Shown here one piece after another: positions 36,470 through 44,753 of a stretch of 64,000 nt of DNA (its first letter is position 1; each line of letters starts with the position of its first letter). The DNA is from Acholeplasmatales bacterium (GTDB lineage: Bacteria > Bacillota_I > Bacilli_A > Acholeplasmatales > Acholeplasmataceae). The stretch spans positions 32,887 to 96,886 of the forward strand of contig JAITXT010000028.1 of assembly GCA_031284585.1 (NCBI GenBank), read 5' to 3'. The translations under genes were made by a program, and so were the position numbers. The notes under the pieces were generated by a model, which was given only the letters and a program-made list of their open reading frames with translations, did no database searches and was not told the origin of the DNA.

Positions 36470-38122
36470 CTATTTAATTTGAAACTTAGAAACTGAATCT
36501 TTAAGGGCGGAAGATTGTTGGGCAAGTTGTTCTGACGATTGAGCAGATTGTTCTGCAGTATGTGAATTATAATTAACAACTTGAGCTACTTGTTCAATAC
36601 CAATATTTACTTGCGAGATCGCAAGTGATTGTTCTTCAGATGCAAGTGCTATTTCCTCAATAATAGAAGTACCTCTTTTAATGTCTTCTGCAATAGATAA
36701 TAATGAATCTTGAGTTTCATCAACTATTTTTCCACCTTGAGCTGTCTTTTCTAATGTATAAGTAATTATATCTTCAGTTTTCTTAGCTGCTTCCGCACAT
36801 TCTTTGGCAAGTTTTCTAACTTCTTCCGCAATAACCGAGAATATTTTACCATGTTCCCCAGCATTGGTTGCCTCAATTGAAGCATTCAAAGATAATATAT
36901 TTGTTTGGAAAGCAATGTTATTAATAAAATTAATAATATGCTTAATGTCTTCGGTACTAGTTTCTACATTCTTTACTGCTTCTACAAGTTGACCCATTAA
37001 AACAACACTATTTTTAGTATTTCCGTCAATAGTATTCATCAATCTACTAGCTGTTTTAGTTAATTCAGCATTATCTTTTGTTTTGTTAGAAATTCTTTCA
37101 ATTGTAGTATATAATTCTTCCACACTTGAAGCTTGTTCAGTTGATCCTTGAGCTAGATTAATAGCTCCATCAGCAATCGTTCTACTAGAGATTGCAAGTT
37201 GGGAAGCAGTGACATTAACATCATATAATAAAGTATTTAAACTAATAATCATTTTCTTCAATGCAATTCCAATTCTATCTTCCTTGCTTCTTAGTTTAGG
37301 TTCAACTAATAGATTACCATTAGATACTTTTTCAATAATTTCAACTTGTTGATGAATTGAATTAATCATTTCATTGAATGAAGTTATTAATTCACCAATT
37401 TCATCATTACTAGATTTAATGTCAATTTCAGTTGTTTCACCATTTGCAATTTTATTTGAAGCAATTACTAATGAATTAATTGGTTCAGCAATCCTCTTTG
37501 ATAAAAATATGATTATAAATACTCCAAATGAGAGTTCAACTGCTATTAGGAATAAGTTAACAAAAATAAGAGTAGTTGTAAATATTTCATTATCAGCATT
37601 AATATTTTTAATTGATTCTGCATCTTCATCAAATAATTTAGCTAGTGCTAAATCAGCTTCTCTAGCGAAGACACTTGCTTGATTAAGATAATCGACATCA
37701 ATTGTAGAATCTAGATTGTGAACATAGGTATTAGATAGCTGATAAAACTCCATTAATGAATGATATAGAGTTGAGGCATTAGATGTATCAGTAGAATCAA
37801 ATTTTTGACCTTTTGCTGATCTATGTTGTCTAAATACACCTAAGTTGTCAAATAAACTTTTTAACTCGCTTGTAAGAACAGATGGAGTAATACTTTCTCC
37901 GTAATTTAAAAAGTAAGTTCTCAGATCAATTCTGAAATCTTTATAAGATACTGTAATTGCTTGAATGGTTGATCTTTCAGTAACAAAGAAATCTTTCTCT
38001 TTTTGTCTTTCAATAGTAATAACATCAACAGAAACTATTGAAATGATTGCTACAAGAATAGTTACTAGAAATAACGCTCCTACGGAAAACACTAATTTTG
38101 TTCTAATTTTAAAATTTTTCAT
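36470..38122 (-). CDS. Methyl-accepting chemotaxis protein
   Basis: 550 residues from the ATG at 38122, chosen because GGAG at about 38132-38135 fits it and is too close to the ATG at 38131. Membrane helix 1 at about 10-32, a helical extracellular sensor of about 155 residues (four-helix-bundle-like), helix 2 near 190-212, a HAMP region (ISEPINSLV-like; here RIAEPINSLVIASNKI), and a signalling coiled coil. The coiled coil's tip reads INNIAFQTNILSLNASIEATNAGEHGK. This tip binds CheA and CheW. There is no C-terminal CheR-docking pentapeptide. It overlaps cheB by 14 bp and is last in the operon. Confidence 0.95.
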   Translation of the reverse strand: MKNFKIRTKLVFSVGALFLVTILVAIISIVSVDVITIERQKEKDFFVTERSTIQAITVSYKDFRIDLRTYFLNYGESITPSVLTSELKSLFDNLGVFRQHRSAKGQKFDSTDTSNASTLYHSLMEFYQLSNTYVHNLDSTIDVDYLNQASVFAREADLALAKLFDEDAESIKNINADNEIFTTTLIFVNLFLIAVELSFGVFIIIFLSKRIAEPINSLVIASNKIANGETTEIDIKSSNDEIGELITSFNEMINSIHQQVEIIEKVSNGNLLVEPKLRSKEDRIGIALKKMIISLNTLLYDVNVTASQLAISSRTIADGAINLAQGSTEQASSVEELYTTIERISNKTKDNAELTKTASRLMNTIDGNTKNSVVLMGQLVEAVKNVETSTEDIKHIINFINNIAFQTNILSLNASIEATNAGEHGKIFSVIAEEVRKLAKECAEAAKKTEDIITYTLEKTAQGGKIVDETQDSLLSIAEDIKRGTSIIEEIALASEEQSLAISQVNIGIEQVAQVVNYNSHTAEQSAQSSEQLAQQSSALKDSVSKFQIK

Positions 38123-39113
38123 TATCTTCATCTCCTTTTTTTAATACGTAAGCCATGATATTTATGGCTATTTCTTCTACTGGTAATATTTGATCTATAC
38201 ATCCAGTCTCGATTGCCTTTTTAGGCATTCCATAGACCAAGGATGTCGCTTCATCTTGCGCTATTGTATAGAATCCTTTTTTCTTAATACTTACTATTCC
38301 TTTGCTTCCATCTTCTCCCATGCCGGTAAGAATGGTTGCGACAACTCCTTGTTTATAAGAGGAAGATACTGATTCAAGAAGAATATCAATATTAGGAAGT
38401 GGATGAATATTTTCAACTATTTGTTCTACTTCTATTTTATGAACACAGTCTTCCTTTACTACAGTTGTTATTGCATTTCCCTCACATATATATACTTGAC
38501 TAGGAATAAGAAGATCACCACTTAATCCGACCTTACATGATAATTTTGAGTCTAGATCAAGTTTTGATGCAAACATGGAACTAAATGTTTTTGGTAAATG
38601 TTGGCAAATAATTATTGGAGGAGTTAAGGCGGGTAGTTTTTTTATGATTGTATCAATAGCTTCCGTTCCTCCTGCACTTGCTCCAATAACTATTAATTTG
38701 TCGTAAAGAACAGTTTTTGGAATAGGTTCATTAAAGTAGTGAGATTTTATAGTAGTTAAGTAAATAGATAACTCGTTCTTACAACTTGAATGATAAATAT
38801 TTGGTTTCAAACAGAACAACAAATTATTTTGCTCATAGAGAATTTCTTTTTCAATTTGAGTAATTCCTGTCAGGATGATAGGGATTTTTTTTATTTCAGA
38901 AACCTTTCTACTAAAACTAATACCATCCATTTTCGACATATCGATATCATAAATTATGTAATCAAAGTTATCAATAATTAGTAAATCAATTCCTTCATAG
39001 GGGTTGGTTGTTGTTATGATGTTTGAGATTAGTGAATCTTGACTTAAGTAGTCTTTAACCATTTGAAGGAAGCTAATTGATTCATCTACTATTAATATTT
39101 CTAATTTTTTCAT
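38109..39113 (-). CDS. cheB: Chemotaxis response regulator protein-glutamate methylesterase CheB
   Basis: About 334 residues. The start is the ATG at 39113 with AGGTG 6 bases upstream; the GTG at 39122 is less likely. The receiver domain (1-120) has phospho-acceptor Asp56 in YDIDMSKMDG. The methylesterase domain has GASAGGTEA (catalytic Ser), CQHLP (His) and LTGMGEDGSKG (Asp). It removes methyl groups from MCP glutamates once phosphorylated by CheA, giving adaptation together with CheR. It lies 9 bp after cheR. Confidence 0.95.
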   Translation of the reverse strand: MKKLEILIVDESISFLQMVKDYLSQDSLISNIITTTNPYEGIDLLIIDNFDYIIYDIDMSKMDGISFSRKVSEIKKIPIILTGITQIEKEILYEQNNLLFCLKPNIYHSSCKNELSIYLTTIKSHYFNEPIPKTVLYDKLIVIGASAGGTEAIDTIIKKLPALTPPIIICQHLPKTFSSMFASKLDLDSKLSCKVGLSGDLLIPSQVYICEGNAITTVVKEDCVHKIEVEQIVENIHPLPNIDILLESVSSSYKQGVVATILTGMGEDGSKGIVSIKKKGFYTIAQDEATSLVYGMPKKAIETGCIDQILPVEEIAINIMAYVLKKGDEDNEKF

Positions 39114-39122
39114 TTTTATCAC

Positions 39123-39959
39123 CTATAATTTTTGATATGTTGATTGACCAACATATTTTACTTTACTACTTTTATAATCAACTATCTCCGCCCCACCTAA
39201 AAACAAATATCCATCTTTTTCCAGAAAATCAATTAAAATATCAATTAATTTTACGACAACTTTTTTTTGATAATAGATTAATACGTTTCTACAAAACACG
39301 CAATCGTACTTGACAGTTGGCTTAAATTTCTGAAGACTTATATCGGTAAAAGTACATGAATTTTTGATTCTTTCAAGAATTGTGTAGGTTGAAGTACTTT
39401 CTTTGTAAGTAAAATATTTACTTAACTTATCGGCATCAATTCCTCTTAAATAGTCTATTTGATATTCACCTGATCTTGCTTTTTGAACCATTTTGAGTGA
39501 TAAATCTATTCCATCAACTTGATAATCAATTCTAGTAATTCTACTTTTTAAATATTCCTCAAAAAATATAGAAAGTGTATAAGGCTCTTCACCACTAGAA
39601 CATCCAACCGATAGAAAATTTAACTTAAGATTTTTATTCATTTCCTTATGAGAAATAATTTCAGAAAATCCTTTTTCCAACAAAAAATTAAATTGATAAA
39701 TTTCTCGATTAAAAAAAGTATAGTGATTTGATAAGGCACTTATTAAGTCTGAAAGATATATTCCATTGGGATTGTTTATAGACTCACGGAAGTAGGTTGC
39801 AAAATCATGAAATTTATGAATTGTTAATAATCTACTTATTTCCATTTCAACTTTTATAATTGAAGGAATCTGAAACCCATAATTTTCATTAATGAAATCT
39901 TGTAATTCAAAATATTCTTCTTTCGTGAGAATTAACATACTATTATTATTACTTAACAT
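39123..39959 (-). CDS. cheR: Chemotaxis protein-glutamate methyltransferase CheR
   Basis: 278 residues. The N-terminal helical domain is followed by the SAM-binding domain with SVGCSSGEEPYTLSI, YQVDGIDLSLKMV (acidic SAM ligand), the LSKYF region, and FCRNVLIYY. It methylates receptor glutamates. The start overlaps the end of the MCP-like gene by 11 bp and has no obvious ribosome binding site, so coupling is likely. A second in-frame ATG lies seven codons in. Confidence 0.95.
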   Translation of the reverse strand: MLSNNNSMLILTKEEYFELQDFINENYGFQIPSIIKVEMEISRLLTIHKFHDFATYFRESINNPNGIYLSDLISALSNHYTFFNREIYQFNFLLEKGFSEIISHKEMNKNLKLNFLSVGCSSGEEPYTLSIFFEEYLKSRITRIDYQVDGIDLSLKMVQKARSGEYQIDYLRGIDADKLSKYFTYKESTSTYTILERIKNSCTFTDISLQKFKPTVKYDCVFCRNVLIYYQKKVVVKLIDILIDFLEKDGYLFLGGAEIVDYKSSKVKYVGQSTYQKL

Positions 39960-40917
39960 TGTCTAATGGAACTCGCATATACTCTTTTAATTTGTCTATA
40001 GATTGATTACATAAATTAGTTATCTTTAAAAGATTAGATGATAGATAAACTAAATTTTGCTTAATTGAAGACTCACGGTATTTAGAATTCTCGGTATTAG
40101 TAATAATACTTGGAGAAATTTGAATTAAATCAGTTACTTGAACTAATAAATTCTCATAAAATTGTCCGTATTGAGAAACTGATTTCTTCATTTTCTTGCC
40201 AATTGAACTGCTAGTAGTTATAAGATCTGAAAGAGAAGTAGAAATATTGAAAGTAGCTTGGGTAATTTTAGATAAATTATCAGTAACTAAACTAAACCCA
40301 GAATTTTCAATATCTAATTTTGAACATTCAATTTGAGCGTTAATTGATAAAACACTACATTCTCTAGCATAAGTTTCATTATCAACCGAAAGAGTACTTA
40401 ATTGTTCTGAAATTTCATTGAAGTCGATTACTAAATTATTAATTCTTGTCATTTTCTTCTTTTCATCTTTAATATAGTTAATTAGTTTATCTTTTTCTTC
40501 GGAATAATTTTGACTTGATTCTTCAATTTCCGTGATAACTGCTTGGTTAAAATTAATTAATTTTTCTAAAGAGGTAATAGCACTTGTGATTTGAATTCTT
40601 AAATCCGAAATTTCATTATAAACCTGTCTAAATCTAATTAAGATATCATCAGTTTGTTTTTCTCTTTCGATTTTCAAAAATTTTAAACTACTTTCAATTT
40701 CTGGAATTTCAATATCTTCAACTTCTTTTTTCTCTTGAACTAATTCTTTTGTGGTGGTTAGTAAATAAAACGATATAATAACATCAACTGTCATAATTAA
40801 AAATGATAAAGTTAATTCTAACCAATTAATGCTTAAGATTCCGTTTACAAAAAGAATAAATCCTGCAAAAAGAGATGCTGTAATTGCGATAGATTGAACT
40901 ATTTTACTTAGTTTCAT
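39949..40917 (-). CDS. Degenerate MCP-like membrane protein of the che operon
   Basis: About 322 residues. The ATG at 40917 is chosen because GGGAGG sits 8 bases upstream; a TTG at 40938 is less likely. Two adjacent hydrophobic segments within the first 60 residues leave almost no external loop, so there is no sensor domain. The rest is coiled coil. One segment, CSVLSINAQIECSKLDIENS, matches the MCP signalling tip (N-I-L-x-L-N-A-x-I-E-A..AGE..GF) in pattern but lacks several key residues. It has no HAMP domain. It lies between CheW and CheR, overlapping both. It could be a cytoplasmic-facing receptor, an array-spacing partner or an adaptor; I cannot name it. Confidence 0.7.
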   Translation of the reverse strand: MKLSKIVQSIAITASLFAGFILFVNGILSINWLELTLSFLIMTVDVIISFYLLTTTKELVQEKKEVEDIEIPEIESSLKFLKIEREKQTDDILIRFRQVYNEISDLRIQITSAITSLEKLINFNQAVITEIEESSQNYSEEKDKLINYIKDEKKKMTRINNLVIDFNEISEQLSTLSVDNETYARECSVLSINAQIECSKLDIENSGFSLVTDNLSKITQATFNISTSLSDLITTSSSIGKKMKKSVSQYGQFYENLLVQVTDLIQISPSIITNTENSKYRESSIKQNLVYLSSNLLKITNLCNQSIDKLKEYMRVPLDNVK

Positions 40918-41350
40918 CAGATAAAACCTCCCTTTCAACTAAATTTTTTGCTTCTTCTAAATCAAGAAAATCAGAAATACGCAAAAGATAAATCTCTGTA
41001 TTTTCGCTTACTCCTACTCCTAAATAGTTTTTTACAGTAGGTGTTTCTGCGAAATCTTCAAGTTGCACAACTTCTTTTACATCGGGAACTAAAAGTCCAA
41101 TTCTCATATCTTTTAAATTTGTAACAATAACTAATGAATTTCTTGTTATTTCGCATTTTTTATCAAGATAATTTGGAAAATTAATTACTGGTATAAATTG
41201 ACCTCTAAGATTTATAATTCCTTCAAAGTTAGAAGATGTATGCGGTAATTTTGAACAATTTTGATAAGTGATAATTTCATATATTTCATTGATAAAAATT
41301 GCATATACTGAATCATAAATTTTGAAAGTTAAACATTTATTTTTTATCAT
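40904..41350 (-). CDS. cheW: Chemotaxis coupling protein CheW
   Basis: 148 residues of a single CheW domain linking receptors to CheA. Family patterns: YAIFINEIYEII, LPHTSSNFEGIINLRGQFIPVINF (the N-L-R-G signature) and RIGLLVPDVKEVV. It overlaps cheA by 4 bp and the MCP-like gene by 14 bp. Confidence 0.94.
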   Translation of the reverse strand: MIKNKCLTFKIYDSVYAIFINEIYEIITYQNCSKLPHTSSNFEGIINLRGQFIPVINFPNYLDKKCEITRNSLVIVTNLKDMRIGLLVPDVKEVVQLEDFAETPTVKNYLGVGVSENTEIYLLRISDFLDLEEAKNLVEREVLSDETK

Positions 41351-43230
41351 TTATTTCCTCCTCCTCTTCTAAAGTAATTCATTACTTTATGTAGTGATAG
41401 CACCATGATAGTTTTACCACCTTCAATTGACACAATTCCATTTAAGCCTGGTATATTTTCTAAAATAGGAGGGGATGGTCTAACCACAACTGTTTTAGTT
41501 TCTAGAACTGTATCTACTACTACTGCTTGATTCTTTTTTGAATTTAAAATTATAATAGTTTCATTAATACTTTGGTGTAAATCATCTTCGAAAAGAAAAT
41601 CCTTTAATTTTCGATATTTGTAATCTTTACCATATAAAGTGAAATAATCTTCATGAACCACTACTTTATCATTTGTAGGATCTACTACCCTAGCAATTTC
41701 ATCAATTGGAATAGCTATCTTATAATCTGATACTTTTACAATGAAAACATCTATTATCGATAAAGTCAAAGGTACTTTAATTGTGACAGTACTTCCTTTA
41801 TTTAAAGTTGAATCGATATAAATGTATCCTCTTAGATCTTTTACTTTCTGTTGGACTATATCCATACCGACCCCTCTACCTGATATCTCAGTGGTTTGGG
41901 TTTTAGTAGAAAAGCCAGAATTATAAGTAAGTTCGTAAATTTCAGAATCTGTCATTTGCTTTATGTGTTCTTTGGTAACTAAATTTTTTTCTAAAGCAAT
42001 TTTTATAATTTTTTCTTTATCAAAACCTCTTCCATCATCACTTATTTCTAAGTTAAGATTTTTACCATCACGTTTTGCAGTTATTGAAATTTGTCCATTC
42101 TCACTTTTATTATTTAAAACTCTCTCTTCACTCTTTTCAATTCCATGATCTAAAGCATTTTTTATTAACTGAACAAGACAATCAAATAAAGCTTCATTAA
42201 TAGTTCTATCGATTTCTAATTCTTCTTTAATAATCTCAAAATTTACTTTTTTACCTAAAGTTAATGATAAATCTCTAACATAACGTTTCATCTTTTCTAA
42301 GGTATCAGAGAATGATACCATTCTAGTTGATAAAACAGTCTCTTGTAGAGACGAAGTAATTTTTTCTACGCGGTATAAAACATTTTTATCTTCAAGTGTG
42401 CTACTTATTTCATTGATTTCAACAATTAATTCACCGATTAAATTCACCATATTATCGATTTTAGCAACTGTAATTGGAATATAAATTGCTTGTTCTTTGA
42501 TTTTTTCATCTTCTTCAGTTGAAAAATTATGAATTGTATATTTAGAAATAAGAGAATCCCCTTCTAACTTTGAAATTGCACTTTTAATATCTTTGTCGAT
42601 ATTAAAAATAAATTTAACTCCGTTTTTAGAGATTTCATCACTTGCTATTTCTGATAACTCATTTGGAGTATATGAATGAGGGATTCTTGCTTTATTAAGT
42701 TTATTTGATATTTCAAATGCTCTAATGGAAAACATTTGCAAGAATGGTTTAAAAAAGATGATTAAGTACGGTAAATCTTTTTCATCTTTTGAAAAAGTTT
42801 CTTCTTTCTCTTTTTCTTTATTAGGCTCATTAGTAATTTGTTTTTTCTGAACTATTCCCGTTAAAACATTGTAATAATCAATTACTTCTTGATTATTCTC
42901 TTCTAAAACAACACTAGGATCATCTAAATGTCTTCTGAATATATCTACATTTTTCAAAACAAGACTTTCAAGTTCTATGATATTTACTTTAGTTTCTGCA
43001 TTATCTCTTAAATAATGAAAGAGATTTTCTAAAGAGTGAGATAATGTTTGGAGTGAAAACAGACCGCACATTCCTGCTCCCCCTTTGATTGTATGCATTA
43101 TTCTAAAAATATCATTAATTTTAGATTCAAAAATTAGAGGAGATTTATCGATTTCAAGGAGAATATTTTCAAGAAGATTTAAATTTTGATTGGCTTCAAA
43201 AACAAATAAACTCTTTAACTGATCTTCCAT
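41347..43230 (-). CDS. cheA: Chemotaxis histidine kinase CheA
   Basis: 627 residues with the full plan: HPt domain with phospho-acceptor His46 in IMHTIKGGAGMCG, a linker with a P2-like domain (about 150-240), the dimerisation helices, an ATPase with LIKNALDHGIE, DDGRGFD and GRGVGMDIV, and a C-terminal CheW-like domain (FIVKVSDYKIAIPIDEI, PGLNGIVSIEGGKT). It passes phosphate to CheY and CheB. The cheY stop lies 1 bp before its start and the cheW start overlaps its stop. Confidence 0.96.
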   Translation of the reverse strand: MEDQLKSLFVFEANQNLNLLENILLEIDKSPLIFESKINDIFRIMHTIKGGAGMCGLFSLQTLSHSLENLFHYLRDNAETKVNIIELESLVLKNVDIFRRHLDDPSVVLEENNQEVIDYYNVLTGIVQKKQITNEPNKEKEKEETFSKDEKDLPYLIIFFKPFLQMFSIRAFEISNKLNKARIPHSYTPNELSEIASDEISKNGVKFIFNIDKDIKSAISKLEGDSLISKYTIHNFSTEEDEKIKEQAIYIPITVAKIDNMVNLIGELIVEINEISSTLEDKNVLYRVEKITSSLQETVLSTRMVSFSDTLEKMKRYVRDLSLTLGKKVNFEIIKEELEIDRTINEALFDCLVQLIKNALDHGIEKSEERVLNNKSENGQISITAKRDGKNLNLEISDDGRGFDKEKIIKIALEKNLVTKEHIKQMTDSEIYELTYNSGFSTKTQTTEISGRGVGMDIVQQKVKDLRGYIYIDSTLNKGSTVTIKVPLTLSIIDVFIVKVSDYKIAIPIDEIARVVDPTNDKVVVHEDYFTLYGKDYKYRKLKDFLFEDDLHQSINETIIILNSKKNQAVVVDTVLETKTVVVRPSPPILENIPGLNGIVSIEGGKTIMVLSLHKVMNYFRRGGGNK

Positions 43231-43231
43231 A

Positions 43232-43594
43232 CTAATCGCCTAGATTTTCAAGTATTGAGTATAAATGTGCCTCTTCAAAAGGCTTTACAACAAAGCCTGA
43301 TGCTCCTAATTCTATTGCTTTTTTAACGTTTGCTTCCATTCCTAGTGAAGTGATCATAATTACTTTAGCACTTTTTTCAATTGCCATTATTTCTGCAAGT
43401 GCATCTAAACCATTTTTTCTAGGCATATTAATATCCATTGTTACAATATCAGGTTTTAAAGATTTAAAAAGTTCTACCGCTTCTTCACCATCTATTGCTT
43501 CACCGATAATTTTATAATTACTATTTCTTTCAAACATTCTTCTTATAATCATTCTCATAAAAGAGCCATCATCAACAATTAAAACAGTTTTCAT
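43232..43594 (-). CDS. cheY: Chemotaxis response regulator CheY
   Basis: 120 residues, one receiver domain. Asp8-Asp9 bind Mg2+, Asp54 in VTMDINMPRKNGL is the phosphorylation site, followed by Thr in MITSLG and Lys in VVKPFEE. In flagellated bacteria CheY acts on the motor switch; no motor gene is in this window, so its output here is open. It is directly followed by cheA. Confidence 0.94.
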   Translation of the reverse strand: MKTVLIVDDGSFMRMIIRRMFERNSNYKIIGEAIDGEEAVELFKSLKPDIVTMDINMPRKNGLDALAEIMAIEKSAKVIMITSLGMEANVKKAIELGASGFVVKPFEEAHLYSILENLGD

Positions 43595-43608
43595 ATTATT
43601 TGCTCCTT

Positions 43609-44694
43609 CTACTTTTCATGCTTATCTTTCAAGTTTGCGATACTATCGAATTTTTTTTCAAGTGCAAGGAAAGCATCGATTAAAATAGGATCAAAATGAG
43701 ATTCTCTTCCATCTAGTAAAATCTTAGTTGCTTCCGCATGAGTAAATCCTTGTTTGTATGGTCTTTCGCTTCTTAGAGCATCATATACATCCGCAATCGC
43801 CATTAAGCGTCCTTGAAGAGGAATATCTTGTCCTTTAAGACCGTTTGGATACCCAGAACCATCAAATTTTTCATGATGAGTATAAGCAAATATTTTTCCA
43901 TGGTAGAAGAAATCATTCTCCGGACTACTTTTTTCGATTTGTGAAAGCATTTCATAACCTAGAGTAGTATGAGTTTTCATAACTTCAAATTCTTCTTTTG
44001 TAAGTCGTGCTGGTTTTAATAAAATACTATCACTTATAGCAATTTTTCCAACATCATGAAGTCTAGTTGAGAATAAAAGAAAATCAAGAGACCAATCTTT
44101 TATAACATCCATATAAATATTATTTTCAAGTAAGTAATTAATCAATAAATGAACATAGTTTTGAGTTCTAGCGATATGTCCACCAGTATCATCATCTCTA
44201 TATTCTACTAAGGTTGAAATAGTTCTTAAAAGACCTTCTTGAAGATTTCTTATTTGTTCAGTCTTTTCTCTTACTTTTAATTCTAAATTATTATTAAAAT
44301 CTAAGAGATCTTTTTTCTGATCTTCAATTAAAAGGTGAGTTTCTATTCTCTTTAATAAAATAGGTCTAGAAAATGGTTTAGTTATGTAATCAATAGCCCC
44401 AAGAGATAACCCTTTAAGTTCTGATTCTTCATCGGAGTTACCAGTTAAAAATATTACAGGAATATTTTTTGTCTTTTCGTTACCCTTTAGAATAGTAATT
44501 GCTTCATATCCATCCATAGGAGCCATCATGATATCTAATAAAATGATATCAGGGGACGCAGTTTTTAAGATTAAAAACATCTTTTCCGCAGTTTCAGCTT
44601 CCAGAATATAATAATACTCACTTAATGATAATTTTGCTGTTGCTCTTACAATTAAACTATCGTCACATAATAGAATTGTTTTCTTTCCTTTCAT
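43609..44694 (-). CDS. Response regulator with HD-GYP-type phosphodiesterase output
   Basis: 361 residues. An N-terminal receiver (Asp54 in LLDIMMAPMDG, Lys in ITKPFSRP) is followed by a coiled-coil linker and an HD domain with RLHDVGKIAISD (around 212), HHEKFDGSGYP and a GY-like DVYDALRSERPYK. HD-GYP proteins degrade cyclic di-GMP; no cyclase is seen in this window. A GGGGAGG site stands about 10 bases before the ATG. It opens the che gene run and may link receptor signalling to a second messenger. Confidence 0.9.
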   Translation of the reverse strand: MKGKKTILLCDDSLIVRATAKLSLSEYYYILEAETAEKMFLILKTASPDIILLDIMMAPMDGYEAITILKGNEKTKNIPVIFLTGNSDEESELKGLSLGAIDYITKPFSRPILLKRIETHLLIEDQKKDLLDFNNNLELKVREKTEQIRNLQEGLLRTISTLVEYRDDDTGGHIARTQNYVHLLINYLLENNIYMDVIKDWSLDFLLFSTRLHDVGKIAISDSILLKPARLTKEEFEVMKTHTTLGYEMLSQIEKSSPENDFFYHGKIFAYTHHEKFDGSGYPNGLKGQDIPLQGRLMAIADVYDALRSERPYKQGFTHAEATKILLDGRESHFDPILIDAFLALEKKFDSIANLKDKHEK

Positions 44695-44742
44695 GTTTAA
44701 AATCCTCCCCTCATAGACATCTTTTCACCTGAATATACATTA

Positions 44743-44748
44743 ATTATA
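44743..44748 (-). promoter_or_regulatory. Probable -10 element for the che operon
   Basis: On the minus strand a perfect TATAAT lies at plus-strand 44743-44748, between the U32 gene and the HD-GYP gene, preceded by TG. No convincing -35 is seen. It would let the che genes be transcribed separately from the U32 gene. Confidence 0.4.
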
Positions 44749-44753
44749 CATCA

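Noticed and set aside
36804..37682. Plus-strand frames across the MCP gene
   Set aside because: Antisense shadows of the minus-strand coiled-coil coding sequence.
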